A stretch of DNA of 64,000 nt from Clostridium cibarium (GTDB lineage Bacteria; Bacillota; Clostridia; Clostridiales; Clostridiaceae): the NCBI RefSeq assembly GCF_014836335.1, contig NZ_JACSRA010000006.1, forward strand, positions 62,001 to 126,000, written 5' to 3'. Shown here in pieces: positions 28,690 to 38,192 of this stretch. Positions within the stretch are counted from its first letter, which is position 1. Each line of letters opens with the position of its first letter. A program made the translations under genes and the position numbers. The notes beneath the pieces were generated by a model, which was given only the letters and a program-made list of their open reading frames with translations, did not search any database and was not told the origin of the DNA.

Positions 28690-30207
28690 TTATGCATTAG
28701 CAGTCTTTGAATGATAACCTACATTATTGTTTCCGAAACAATTTTCGTAAGCAAATCCTGTTAGATCTTCAATTGCTTTTCTAGCTTCTGGTGTAACTTG
28801 TGATTTATCTCCACCAGCTTTTACTCTGTTAACTTCATCAACTAAAAGCTTATGATTTTCTTTAGTTAATTTAAGTCTAGTAGAAACAATAAAAGTAACA
28901 AGAAGTATAACCATTGGAAGTGCAGTTGCTAAAATTGCTACTCCTATTACAGCTGATTGTGGTTGTACAACATCCTTTCCAGAAACATACCCGAAAGCTG
29001 CCAATCCTCCAGTCATTATTAATGATTCTATTCCGTATGAAATCTTAGACATAGCTCCATTAACCCCTGAGAATATACCTTCTCTTCTAGTACCTGTTAC
29101 AGCCTCATCTATATCAGCCATAAATGGTAATTGGAATACTGGTATGTAATCACAACCGCCTTTACCAATTTCATTAATTAACTGTGCTACAACAAAAACA
29201 GGAATTAACCAATCTGTACCTTTCATAAACATTACGCCAATATATCCAATACATCCCAAAATAACTATACTTGCAGAAACTCTGAAAGTCTTTGGTCCAC
29301 CATACTTATAAGCAAGAGCTACAAACACTGTTAAAGTTCCTAAAGAAACAAATGTTGATATAGCTGAAACATATCCTGTTGCTGACTTTGCATTAGCTAT
29401 TGCCATACAACAAATTACATAATAAGTTAATATACTACCAGCTAAATTTTTATAAATTCCAATTAAAAGCATCATAATTGTATGAATTCTGAATGATTTT
29501 ACTCTCAATGTTGAAGATATATCTAATACTAACTTCTTTAATATTTCTCCTATACCATGTGCTTGATCGTCATAAACAACTTCCTTTGGATCACGCTCAA
29601 ATGTAAATGCATAAACAACAATTAACGAAACTGCAATTATAGCAGCATAAACAATACCTACTAAAGCAAATGATTTTGGTTCATTTTCACCAAATCTACG
29701 GAATAACTCTGCTGGAATAGCTGCAGCTACAATATTAGCTACTGTTCCAAAATATGATTTAGCAGCAACAAGTTTTGTCTTATCAGCTGCAGTTTGTGCC
29801 ATCTCTGCAGGTAATGCAATTGCAGAAACAATGATTACAGTAAATAACATTTCCCAAACCATATTAACTGCGAAATAAAATGCAAAAGAATGACCAACTG
29901 TCCACATCAACGGAAACACAATCATAGACAATGGCACACCGATTAAGATGAAGAATTTTCTTCTACCAAAACGTTTACCTAATTTAGTCCTTCCAAAGTT
30001 ATCACTAACGAATCCCATTACAGGATTTAAAATAGCATCAAGAAATCTAGTAACTGTAAATATAGTTCCCGCTTGTACCACACTAATATCACAAAGTGTT
30101 GTATAAAATACCATTAAATATAGCTGAACTATTTTCTGTGCTCCACTCCCTAAGAAATTAATAGATGCATAACCTATCATATTCTTAACAGTAACTTTCC
30201 TTTTCAT
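28690..30207 (-). CDS. GPH-family sugar:cation symporter
   Basis: 505-residue polytopic membrane protein of the glycoside-pentoside-hexuronide family within the MFS. About 12 hydrophobic segments; the loop FVSDNFGRTKLGKRFGRRKF is the conserved loop 2-3 motif of the family. Placement between GH105 and GH28 suggests uptake of galacturonate, unsaturated galacturonides or their disaccharides. GGAGGGG precedes the ATG. Substrate is inferred from context only. Confidence 0.88.
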   Translation of the reverse strand: MKRKVTVKNMIGYASINFLGSGAQKIVQLYLMVFYTTLCDISVVQAGTIFTVTRFLDAILNPVMGFVSDNFGRTKLGKRFGRRKFFILIGVPLSMIVFPLMWTVGHSFAFYFAVNMVWEMLFTVIIVSAIALPAEMAQTAADKTKLVAAKSYFGTVANIVAAAIPAELFRRFGENEPKSFALVGIVYAAIIAVSLIVVYAFTFERDPKEVVYDDQAHGIGEILKKLVLDISSTLRVKSFRIHTIMMLLIGIYKNLAGSILTYYVICCMAIANAKSATGYVSAISTFVSLGTLTVFVALAYKYGGPKTFRVSASIVILGCIGYIGVMFMKGTDWLIPVFVVAQLINEIGKGGCDYIPVFQLPFMADIDEAVTGTRREGIFSGVNGAMSKISYGIESLIMTGGLAAFGYVSGKDVVQPQSAVIGVAILATALPMVILLVTFIVSTRLKLTKENHKLLVDEVNRVKAGGDKSQVTPEARKAIEDLTGFAYENCFGNNNVGYHSKTANA

Positions 30208-30253
30208 TTTTTCCCCTCCAATTTTGATAAATAATACCTTTTAATTATTTTTA

Positions 30254-30287
30254 GATGATTGTAAGAATTAAAATCCTTACAATCATC
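30254..30287 (-). terminator. intercistronic hairpin between GH105 and symporter
   Basis: GATGATTGTAAG (30254-30265) pairs with CTTACAATCATC (30276-30287). The T-run after it on the minus strand is weak, so partial termination or 3'-end protection of the GH105 message is likely. Confidence 0.62.
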
Positions 30288-30300
30288 TCGGACTACATCC

Positions 30301-31389
30301 CTATTGTAATAAATTGTTTTCTGCAGCTGCTAATACGAAAGGTCCTAACCCCTTTGGTTCATTGGCAACTACTGGTTCACTTATGTAATATGTAAATGAT
30401 CCATCTCTGTTATCTTTTCCACCAAGTCCAGCAACAAAGCATATTTTATTTAAATTAATGTTACCTTCATCAGTTTCAAGGATGAATTCATCTACTAATC
30501 CTTTAAATGAAGCTTGTCCGAATTCTTTCAATTCTTCTCTTAAATATCCAAGTCTTGCTCCCTTTAAAATTCCATAAGCAATCATTGAAGATCCTGAAGC
30601 TTCTAAGTAATTTCCTTTTCTATCTCCTTGATCTAGTACTTGATACCATACATGACTATCCTTATCTGCCACTTTTACTAAAGCATCTACTGTATCTTGA
30701 AGTATTTTTAACATTTCAGCTCTATGTTTATTATCTTCTGGTAATACTTCTAAAGTATCTACTAAAGCCATAACATACCAACCCATCGATCTGCTCCAAA
30801 AATGTCTTGATAACCCTGTTTCCTTATTAGCCCAAGGTTGTACTCTAGCATCATCATATGCATGATATAATAATCCAGTTTTTTCATCTATTAAATGACT
30901 CTTGGCAATAATAAATTGTTTAGCTATATCATCAAATTCTTTGATGTCCCCGAATTCGTTTACATACTTTGCATAAAAAGTCGCTCCCATATATAAACCA
31001 TCTAACCATATTTGTTCTGGATATATCTCTTTATGCCAGAAAACTCCTTCTCTAGTTCTTGGATGGTTATTTATTTGTGTTCTTAGCAATTCTAAAGCTT
31101 TTCTATATTTTTCTTCTTTAGTTGCTTGATATAAGGTTAGGACTATTTTGCCATTGTTTAAATGATCAATATTATATTCATCTACTCTGTATCCTCTAAT
31201 ACTTCCATCTTCACCAATGAAAGTGTCCATAGCATCTTTAACATAATTGAAATACTTTTCATCATTAGTTTGTTTCCAAACTTCAGCGATTCCATCCAGT
31301 GTTAAACCAAATTCATAAGCCCAATAACTAGTCAAATCTGTGTTTCTAGCTATTATTGAATCAGCCATCCACTTTGCATAATCTTTCAT
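30301..31389 (-). CDS. GH105 unsaturated rhamnogalacturonyl/galacturonyl hydrolase
   Basis: Removes the unsaturated galacturonate left at the non-reducing end by pectate or rhamnogalacturonan lyases, giving 5-keto-4-deoxyuronate for KduI. The (alpha/alpha)6 barrel family of Bacillus YteR/YesR; WLDGLYM carries the catalytic Asp. The frame is open to 31446, but I start at the ATG at 31389 (362 residues): it follows GAGAGGGA, whereas the earlier ATG overlaps the predicted transcription start and a cre-like site. No signal peptide. Confidence 0.9.
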   Translation of the reverse strand: MKDYAKWMADSIIARNTDLTSYWAYEFGLTLDGIAEVWKQTNDEKYFNYVKDAMDTFIGEDGSIRGYRVDEYNIDHLNNGKIVLTLYQATKEEKYRKALELLRTQINNHPRTREGVFWHKEIYPEQIWLDGLYMGATFYAKYVNEFGDIKEFDDIAKQFIIAKSHLIDEKTGLLYHAYDDARVQPWANKETGLSRHFWSRSMGWYVMALVDTLEVLPEDNKHRAEMLKILQDTVDALVKVADKDSHVWYQVLDQGDRKGNYLEASGSSMIAYGILKGARLGYLREELKEFGQASFKGLVDEFILETDEGNINLNKICFVAGLGGKDNRDGSFTYYISEPVVANEPKGLGPFVLAAAENNLLQ

Positions 31390-31427
31390 TATAACAATCC
31401 CTCTCTTCTTACGATTATTAGTTCTTT

Positions 31428-31481
31428 GGAAACGTATTCCTTCCATGAATCTATTATATTACCTTAAAATTACAAAGTCAA
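31428..31481 (-). promoter_or_regulatory. GH105 promoter with downstream cre-like site
   Basis: TTGACT (31481-31476), 17 bases, TATAAT (31458-31453), minus strand. Just after the expected start, GGAAACGTATTCC (31428-31440) in the context TTTGGAAACGTATTCCTT matches the CcpA cre pattern except at one of the outer bases, in roadblock position. Carbon catabolite repression is thus likely. Confidence 0.68.
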
Positions 31482-31489
31482 TAGCAATT

Positions 31490-31837
31490 AGTATATTAGT
31501 TTCAACTTATTTTATCTTTCCAAAAAAATATTTCCCATTTTTTTATGTAGTAATAGTATTTCCTTTTCCTAAATCGAATTTATATGTTATCCTAAATCCC
31601 ACTTTAATAACCACTAATAAAGAATGTATAACTTATTTTAGCATACTTCCCGCCCTTTTTATTTCCCATAATTTTATTCATTTTTTTTATTTTCTTTTAC
31701 ATTTTTATTTTTACTAGTATACAACTTTTTTTATATTTTAGACAGTGTATAACTTTCATTTAACTATTATTTCTAGAAATATATTGGTGTTCTACCCTGA
31801 ACTTTTTAAAAGTATACAAACTTCATCAAAACAAAAT
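31490..31837. promoter_or_regulatory. gene-free stretch with three GntR-type half-site motifs
   Basis: No supported gene in this very AT-rich interval. TAGTATACAA (31716-31725), GTGTATAACT (31746-31755) and AGTATACAAA (31811-31820) resemble the reverse complement of the TTGTATACTA motif at kdgA. They lie 240-340 bases upstream of the GH105 promoter and between it and the YetA terminator; no obvious promoter is beside them. Confidence 0.45.
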
Positions 31838-31881
31838 GAAAAACTGTCTTAAAAAGATATTCTCTAAATTTAAGACAGTTT
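31838..31881 (-). terminator. terminator of the isomerase-YesU-YesL-YetA operon
   Basis: AACTGTCTTA (31842-31851) pairs with TAAGACAGTT (31871-31880); TTTCATTTTG follows on the minus strand. It is 17 bases past the YetA-type stop. Confidence 0.8.
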
Positions 31882-31897
31882 TCTTTATAAAATTCTA

Positions 31898-34444
31898 TTA
31901 TTTACTTGTAAATTCTTCCGGAATCATATCTCCTATTAATTCTAAGCACATAATTGTATTAATGCTCCATTGTGAAACGCAATTAGTAGTTACATTCGGA
32001 TCTTCATATATACTTCTCCAAGATTTTATTACACTTGGTGTAATCATATTTTTACTTTTAGCATTTAATTCCTTAAATAATAAATTCCATGCTTTTTTAC
32101 CTAATTTTCTATCCCCATTTCTTTTTGCACAATAGGCCGACATGCCTGTTGCAAACATCGGCCAACTAAAACACTTGTTGCTTAACTTTCCATTTGTCCT
32201 CTTTTTCTTTTCCTCATCAGATAGCATATAAAAAGCTCCAAAATCAGCTATCATATCCTTCCATTCTTCATCTTCTAATAGTTCTCCTATTTCAATCCAA
32301 ATCTGTGGTGCTCCAAAAGAAATCATCATATGAAACTCGCCAGTCATTCTTTCATCTTCTATATGCTTAAGTATTGATGTTTTTGAATCATATCCACAAG
32401 CCGGAGTTGACAACAACTTATTTGGCAATGACTTTATTATATCCATACCTTTAATTATCTTATTTTTATATTCCTCATTTTCAGTTCTTTCCCATTCAGT
32501 TTCCCAATCTGAGCAAAAAGCTGACCAATCTGGACCTGTTCTTATATGTGTCTTTATATCACTTTCTGGAAAAAATCCTCTCAATGGTTCCAATCTTTCT
32601 ACTGCTTGATCTCCATCCTTTATTTCCGTAAGTATTTCTCCTACCCGTTCATCACCAGTTAAATAATAGTAAAACTTGTGAAGAATGGCCATACTGATTC
32701 TCGCTTCTTTACACGAACAACCCCAATGGACTACATTATGTCTAGAACCCAACCCTTTATATTCTCCAAAATGATATGCATCAACTTCACTAGTATGCCT
32801 TGTCATAGCTTCTGCTATTTTGTATACAAGAGCATTTCCTGTTCTTAGAAATTGATACCATAGCCATATATTAGGCATAAGTTCCGTGTTTTGCCATGCA
32901 TAGCCGCCCAAATCATATCTCCATTGATGTCTTACCCCATCATAAGTATGCATAACATCTCCGTAGTTCCAATATCCATACCAGTTTCTTTGTTCTATTT
33001 CTTTTCTATAAAATTCAAAGTTTTCTTCTAATATATCCTCAAAAAACTTCTTTTTATCATCACTTTTATCTGGCAAGCCCCACTTTCCAGTTGTTTTAGT
33101 CTTATAATAGTGTTCTGGATCGCATACTAGCAAAGAATTATTTTGCCATTCCTTTGACATTTCATAGATTTCTTCATTATTTTGCATTTTATTATAGAAC
33201 CCAATATAAACATCACTTGTATTTGCTATACCTAAAGGTGTTGACCTTATTTCTTCAAAACCTTCATAAGCAACCATATGTGGACTATTAGAGTAATGTC
33301 TCAAATCCATTGCTTCTACTGCTGGATCCCATAGCCATAATATTGCAGTTGTTTTTTTCTTAGCTAATCCTTTAACTTCAAGAGATGAAGGATACCTTTG
33401 CCAAAAGTTCTTCAATCCTAATGAAATTCCTGCACTTTCAGATCCAACATACATAAGCCCATTAGCCCTACTTCCATGTAATACATCAACATATGTTAAG
33501 TTTTCTTCACTTTTCTTAATTATTTTATAATGATTTGCTGAATCTTGAGTAAGTTTAAAGTTATTCCATATAGCATTCTTCTCTGCTAATTCAATTGTCC
33601 TTGTGTCTGCTTTTTCAATATCCACAAATTCTCCATTAATTTGTTTTTCATAAGCTTTATTATCAACTGCACAAAATCTAGTTAGCAATAATTTTGCTGG
33701 TTCTGAATACATACCTTCTTCTAATGCGTATCTAACATGTCTATTGAAATCATTTTCATTTAATGATAAAGAAAATTGTATTCCTATCCCTTTGATAAAA
33801 TCTTTGTTTGGATCTCCATCAAAGAAAAAAGTATGCGTAACTCTAAAATATTCTATTCCAAGAGAAAAATTCATTCTAAATATAAATGGAATCCATTCTC
33901 TTTTTTCATCTGAATGTACACCTTCAAATTTGATTACAACTCTTAATGGCCCTTTATTTTCAATTGATACATTCTCTATTTTACTGTAATATTTCTCGAA
34001 TTGATGAATGTTATCTTTTCGCACTTCATTTATAACTACTAATTTCCCCCCTTCATTGACTACTTTATTTTTCATTAAAACCTTTTCTATTATGTCTTGT
34101 CCAGTTTTATTTATATAGCATTTCATTACATCATTGTCTATTATTATTTGTTCTTTACTCTCATAAATTTCTATAGCTTTACCTGGCTTAAGTTTTCTAT
34201 CCGTTTTAATTATTTCATAGGCTCTATCACTATCTGAATCAAACACTGCAGACTGTGCTGTCCATTTAACACTGCCATCTGGCCAATATGCTAAAGGCCA
34301 ACTTTGAACATAGCACTCTTCACCTTTTGAATTTTTTAGAGCCAATTTTTCTTTCTTCCCAAGTTCACCTTTTTTCCACGGAACTCCCCAAGTTATACCA
34401 CTTTTACTCCTTGGTAATTCATCCAACCATTTTACTTTTGTCAT
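31898..34444 (-). CDS. PcRGLX/YetA-like exo-rhamnogalacturonan lyase (PL26 type)
   Basis: 848 residues, close to Bacillus YetA (857). The opening ITWGVPWKKGEL followed by WPLAYWPDGSVKWT, and the later GLGSRHNVVHWGCSC segment, fit the YetA/PcRGLX family; the fungal member is an exo-acting rhamnogalacturonan lyase of family PL26. No signal peptide. In Bacillus yetA lies beside lplABCD, agreeing with the lpl-type genes here. GGGGAGG precedes the ATG. Catalytic residues are not assigned by me, and the bacterial members are less studied. Confidence 0.82.
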   Translation of the reverse strand: MTKVKWLDELPRSKSGITWGVPWKKGELGKKEKLALKNSKGEECYVQSWPLAYWPDGSVKWTAQSAVFDSDSDRAYEIIKTDRKLKPGKAIEIYESKEQIIIDNDVMKCYINKTGQDIIEKVLMKNKVVNEGGKLVVINEVRKDNIHQFEKYYSKIENVSIENKGPLRVVIKFEGVHSDEKREWIPFIFRMNFSLGIEYFRVTHTFFFDGDPNKDFIKGIGIQFSLSLNENDFNRHVRYALEEGMYSEPAKLLLTRFCAVDNKAYEKQINGEFVDIEKADTRTIELAEKNAIWNNFKLTQDSANHYKIIKKSEENLTYVDVLHGSRANGLMYVGSESAGISLGLKNFWQRYPSSLEVKGLAKKKTTAILWLWDPAVEAMDLRHYSNSPHMVAYEGFEEIRSTPLGIANTSDVYIGFYNKMQNNEEIYEMSKEWQNNSLLVCDPEHYYKTKTTGKWGLPDKSDDKKKFFEDILEENFEFYRKEIEQRNWYGYWNYGDVMHTYDGVRHQWRYDLGGYAWQNTELMPNIWLWYQFLRTGNALVYKIAEAMTRHTSEVDAYHFGEYKGLGSRHNVVHWGCSCKEARISMAILHKFYYYLTGDERVGEILTEIKDGDQAVERLEPLRGFFPESDIKTHIRTGPDWSAFCSDWETEWERTENEEYKNKIIKGMDIIKSLPNKLLSTPACGYDSKTSILKHIEDERMTGEFHMMISFGAPQIWIEIGELLEDEEWKDMIADFGAFYMLSDEEKKKRTNGKLSNKCFSWPMFATGMSAYCAKRNGDRKLGKKAWNLLFKELNAKSKNMITPSVIKSWRSIYEDPNVTTNCVSQWSINTIMCLELIGDMIPEEFTSK

Positions 34445-34497
34445 ACTAATTCCTCCCCAAAATCATATATATTATAAAATAAGTTCAAACTCCAATA

Positions 34498-35139
34498 TCA
34501 AATATCAGAATTTGCACTTGTTGATTTTAGTCTATCTTCATTCTTCATAAAAAATTGATAATTTATAGCCATAATCCCATAAAGGTATACACTTATTGTG
34601 AGAAATGGTATTAGTCCTGGAATTAACATAACTCCTAAATACATTATAAAAGTCCATATTGCAATACATACAGTTACAAATGGTCTCATTATTAGAAGCT
34701 GTAATCCCTTCATGAAATATTCTTTAAAACTCATATCATAGTGAACATATAAAGGAAATATATAGAGAGACATGCCTATAATCAATAATTTTGCAAGTGT
34801 TGATACCCCGTAAAGTACAGTGAAAAAAGTTCCATTTTGGGCCTCAAAATTCATAATATTTATAGTAACCATTAGCATTAATATCATTAGAATTATTCCA
34901 ATTATATTGGATTTCTTAAATTCTCTCTTATATGTACTCCAAAAAGACTTAACAACTCCATACTTCTCTTTTTTCATTATTTTATCTCTCATTACAGATA
35001 GTAAAGCTACGGTGCTAGGAGCTACTCCAAAAATTACTACACCTAAAAGAGTACAGCCAATCCATATGAAATTAAGCAATATGAAATCAGTAACTTCTTC
35101 AAAAACTCTAAATATTTTATCAAATGAAAAATTCCCCAT
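34498..35139 (-). CDS. YesL-type DUF624 membrane protein
   Basis: 213 residues with about five hydrophobic segments (near 17-45, 78-95, 105-130, 150-172, 175-195). The opening FDKIFRVFEEVTDFILLNFIW with APSTVAL is the DUF624 signature of Bacillus YesL. Such genes accompany CUT1 transporters and pectin or xylan loci; the molecular role is not established. It lies between the YesU-like and YetA-like genes with short gaps and a GAGGTG ribosome site. Confidence 0.85.
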   Translation of the reverse strand: MGNFSFDKIFRVFEEVTDFILLNFIWIGCTLLGVVIFGVAPSTVALLSVMRDKIMKKEKYGVVKSFWSTYKREFKKSNIIGIILMILMLMVTINIMNFEAQNGTFFTVLYGVSTLAKLLIIGMSLYIFPLYVHYDMSFKEYFMKGLQLLIMRPFVTVCIAIWTFIMYLGVMLIPGLIPFLTISVYLYGIMAINYQFFMKNEDRLKSTSANSDI

Positions 35140-35151
35140 ATACTACACCTC

Positions 35152-35841
35152 TTATTCCATAACTTTTGCTTCATATACATATAAATTTGAATAAGTAGCC
35201 TTCATTGGCGCCATTTGCCTAAACCCTATCTTTCCGCCTCTAAGAATATCTCCAAATGATTTACCATCATCTTCCCAACTCAAAACTAACAAATCATCGA
35301 TATAAAATTGAACAAATTCATCATACTTTACTAGCCTCATATGATAAGGTTCTATTACATTAGGCAATGAGGGAATAGGGTCTGCCTGTAACTTAACCAA
35401 ATTAAATCCACAACTTTTTCTTAAATTGCAAGTATTAAATTTTCTCTCACTTATATACTTTCTTCTGTAATAAGACAGATGCAATGCATTTATAGCACCT
35501 GAATGATATTCTGGATAAATTCCATGCCTTTTAGGTAGTGTATCAGAAAATATATCTTCACCATTTTTTCCTTTCGCCGAGAAGAAAATCATACATAATC
35601 CATGATCACTTAATGGCTGAAACTCCCATTCTATTATTATCCTATCTTCAAAATCTTTAGGACACCAAAATACAAAATGAGCACTATCTCCACATAATTC
35701 AGCGTCTAGCTTATTTTTCAATACTAGTTCACCTTCATTTAGCTTAATATCCACTTCTCCTTCTGCATACCAGTCTTTTATGGATTGTTCTGATTCAAAC
35801 AAGTTTTTATAAATACACTTACCCCTACTAAATTCTTTCAT
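35152..35841 (-). CDS. YesU-like DUF1961 protein, putative carbohydrate-binding or hydrolase
   Basis: 229-residue single-domain protein resembling Bacillus YesU, with a concanavalin-like jelly roll expected. Recognisable stretches are RIIIEWEFQPLSDHGLCMIF, then YPEYHSGAINALHLSYYRR and YHMRLVKY. No signal peptide. The family occurs in rhamnogalacturonan loci but has no agreed enzymatic function that I know. AGGGGGA precedes the ATG, and the gene is 43 bases after the isomerase gene. Confidence 0.82.
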   Translation of the reverse strand: MKEFSRGKCIYKNLFESEQSIKDWYAEGEVDIKLNEGELVLKNKLDAELCGDSAHFVFWCPKDFEDRIIIEWEFQPLSDHGLCMIFFSAKGKNGEDIFSDTLPKRHGIYPEYHSGAINALHLSYYRRKYISERKFNTCNLRKSCGFNLVKLQADPIPSLPNVIEPYHMRLVKYDEFVQFYIDDLLVLSWEDDGKSFGDILRGGKIGFRQMAPMKATYSNLYVYEAKVME

Positions 35842-35884
35842 ACCCTATCCCCCTTTTCATTAAATTTTAAAATTATCCATTAAT

Positions 35885-36721
35885 TTAAACTCTATCGTAA
35901 ATATCTTTTATATATTTAATACTGCTATCCAAATCTTCTGGTGTTGTTCCTTCAAGAATAACATCTATATGTGGTTTTCTTTCCTTGATTAACGATAATA
36001 ATAAAGGATAATTGAATTGGCCTGTACCTATTGCTACCTGCTTTACTTGTCCATCTTCAACCACAAAATCTTTTGCATGAATCAAAACGATTCTATCTCC
36101 ATACAATTCAAAAGCTTCCTTAATCATCTCATCTTGATTCATATAATTATCATTTGTTAAAAAATTAAATGGATCAAATATAGCCTGCAAATTGTTAGAA
36201 TTTATTTCATCTAAAGCTCTTCTCATTTTTTTAGGTGTATTTATTACATGTCTTGCAACTCCTTCAATTGCAACCATTACTCCAAACTTTTCCGCTTCAC
36301 TAACCATTACTTTCAAAGAATTTAAACATCTTCTAAAAGCTTCTTCTGTATGGTTTTCTGGTCCATAAACATAGTCTTTATTTAAAGCTCCTGTTTCAGT
36401 TCCAACTATACTACATCCTAAATCTCTTGCAAAACGTATATGATCTTTGAATAAATCTAATAATTCTTTTAACTCATCATCATCTGGATGCGACATATTT
36501 ATATAACACCCTAAAATGCTGACGTTTACATTATGTCTATCGAAAGTTTCCTTTATATATCTAGCAAGTCCTGGTGTCATACACCCTTTAGTTATTTCAA
36601 ATTCTGTTATAGCTTTCTTCATTACAAGCTGTATACTTTTTAAATCCTTTTCTTCAATACGTCTAGCTAATTCATCTAATGAATATTTTCCTATATCATG
36701 ACCTCTTACTCCTATTCTCAT
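35885..36721 (-). CDS. sugar phosphate isomerase/epimerase-like TIM barrel protein
   Basis: 278 residues of the AP-endonuclease-2/xylose isomerase-like fold. Metal-ligand positions are suggested by Glu and His in GTETGALN, VAIEGVARH, IFDPFNF and LIHAKDF. First gene of the YesU-YesL-YetA operon, AAGGAGAG before the ATG. A role in converting a sugar released from rhamnogalacturonan, or its 3-keto form, is possible, but substrate cannot be read from sequence. Confidence 0.82.
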   Translation of the reverse strand: MRIGVRGHDIGKYSLDELARRIEEKDLKSIQLVMKKAITEFEITKGCMTPGLARYIKETFDRHNVNVSILGCYINMSHPDDDELKELLDLFKDHIRFARDLGCSIVGTETGALNKDYVYGPENHTEEAFRRCLNSLKVMVSEAEKFGVMVAIEGVARHVINTPKKMRRALDEINSNNLQAIFDPFNFLTNDNYMNQDEMIKEAFELYGDRIVLIHAKDFVVEDGQVKQVAIGTGQFNYPLLLSLIKERKPHIDVILEGTTPEDLDSSIKYIKDIYDRV

Positions 36722-37064
36722 CAGTAACTCTCCTTTTGTTCTAATATTTAATTACTTTATATAAATATTATACCTAATATTGAAAAAACTCAACAACATA
36801 ATTCCTTGTTTTTATAAAAAATTTAACATAAATCAACTAAAAACAATTTTTCTCTTAATTTTGTTTAACCTTACAAAAAACATAGTAATTTTAATGATAT
36901 ATTAGCATAAAACTATCTACACCCCCTTACTTACCCATTGTTTTATGATTGTTTTCCTTTTATTTTATTATATTTTCTTTACTTTTGTTTATTTTGTATA
37001 TAGATATTTTATACATAAAGGTGTATAATGTAAACATATTCACAACAAAGGGGAGGAATTTATT
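36722..37064. promoter_or_regulatory. divergent control region of the isomerase operon and msmX-like gene
   Basis: No gene here. Minus strand: TTGTTG (36796-36791), 18 bases, TATAAT (36772-36767) for the isomerase operon. AAACTCAACAA at 36786-36796 is identical to the 11-mer in the rhaR promoter spacer, and ATCAACT recurs at 36831. Plus strand: a TATAAT at 37024-37029 lies upstream of msmX without a good -35 box, which would fit an activated promoter. GGGGAGGAA is the msmX ribosome site. Confidence 0.55.
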
Positions 37065-38174
37065 ATGTCAACATTATCATTAAAACACATTTACAAAATA
37101 TATCCAGGAGATGTTACAGCTGTAAAAGATTTTAACTTAGAAATTGCAGATAAAGAATTTATAGTTTTTGTAGGACCTTCTGGTTGTGGTAAATCTACAA
37201 CTCTTAGAATGGTTGCAGGACTTGAAGAAATATCTGAAGGGGAATTATACATCGATAACGTTCTTGTAAACGATGTAGCGCCAAAAGATAGAGATATATC
37301 TATGGTTTTCCAAAGCTACGCCCTATATCCTCACATGACAGTCTTCGATAATATGGCTTTTGCATTAAAATTAAGAAAAGTTCCTAAAGATGAAATTCAA
37401 AAAAAGGTTACTGAAGCTGCTAAAATCCTTGATATAGAATACCTACTAGATAGAAAACCTAAAGCATTGTCTGGTGGTCAAAGACAAAGAGTTGCCCTTG
37501 GTAGAGCTATCGTTAGAGAACCAAAAGTATTCTTAATGGATGAACCTTTGTCGAACTTAGATGCAAAACTTAGAGTTCAAATGAGAACCGAAATATCCAA
37601 ATTACATAAAAGACTGCAATCTACATTCATATATGTTACTCACGATCAAACAGAAGCAATGACTATGGGCTCAAGAATAGTTGTTATGAAAGATGGTATT
37701 GTTCAACAAGTTGATTCTCCTCAAGTTGTACATGATCATCCAGCAAATCTATTCGTTGCTGGATTTATCGGAAGTCCTCAAATGAACTTTATCCATTCTG
37801 AAATCGGAAAAGAAGGAAACAAATTATATTTCTCGTTCAAAGACGATAAAATAGCAATTGACCCTGAAAAGGCTAAAATATTAGAGGACAAGGGATATAT
37901 TGGTAAAGAAATTATTGTAGGCGTAAGACCAGAAGACTTAGATTATGATGAAGAATTTATAGCTAAACATAGTGATTCTGTGTTTAATTGCACATTAGAA
38001 GTTAAAGAACTTATGGGTGCTGAAACTTATTTATATATAGATAAAGAAGGAAAATCATTAGTTGTAAGAGTTAACGGAAGCTCAACTCTTGAATTAGCTT
38101 CAAAGATAAAAATGGCTATGGACACTAAAAAAATGCATTTCTTTGATATAGAAACAGAACTTACAATTGTATAG
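37065..38174 (+). CDS. msmX: MsmX/UgpC-type ABC ATPase for CUT1 sugar importers
   Basis: 369 residues. Walker A GPSGCGKS at 37-44, signature LSGGQRQR near 135-142, Walker B VFLMDEP near 154-160, then the H-loop and a C-terminal OB/TOBE regulatory domain. This family energises several CUT1 permease pairs. As no other ATPase gene is in the window, it probably serves the LplB/LplC-type permeases at 15046-16923. Divergent from the isomerase operon; followed 18 bases later by GH105 copy 2. Confidence 0.93.
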   Translation: MSTLSLKHIYKIYPGDVTAVKDFNLEIADKEFIVFVGPSGCGKSTTLRMVAGLEEISEGELYIDNVLVNDVAPKDRDISMVFQSYALYPHMTVFDNMAFALKLRKVPKDEIQKKVTEAAKILDIEYLLDRKPKALSGGQRQRVALGRAIVREPKVFLMDEPLSNLDAKLRVQMRTEISKLHKRLQSTFIYVTHDQTEAMTMGSRIVVMKDGIVQQVDSPQVVHDHPANLFVAGFIGSPQMNFIHSEIGKEGNKLYFSFKDDKIAIDPEKAKILEDKGYIGKEIIVGVRPEDLDYDEEFIAKHSDSVFNCTLEVKELMGAETYLYIDKEGKSLVVRVNGSSTLELASKIKMAMDTKKMHFFDIETELTIV

Positions 38175-38192
38175 GACTTATGAGGTGATACT

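Noticed and set aside
31445..31717. Plus-strand frame in the GH105 upstream gap
   Set aside because: It runs antisense over the GH105 promoter, has no ribosome site, and reads as an AT-rich hydrophobic string.
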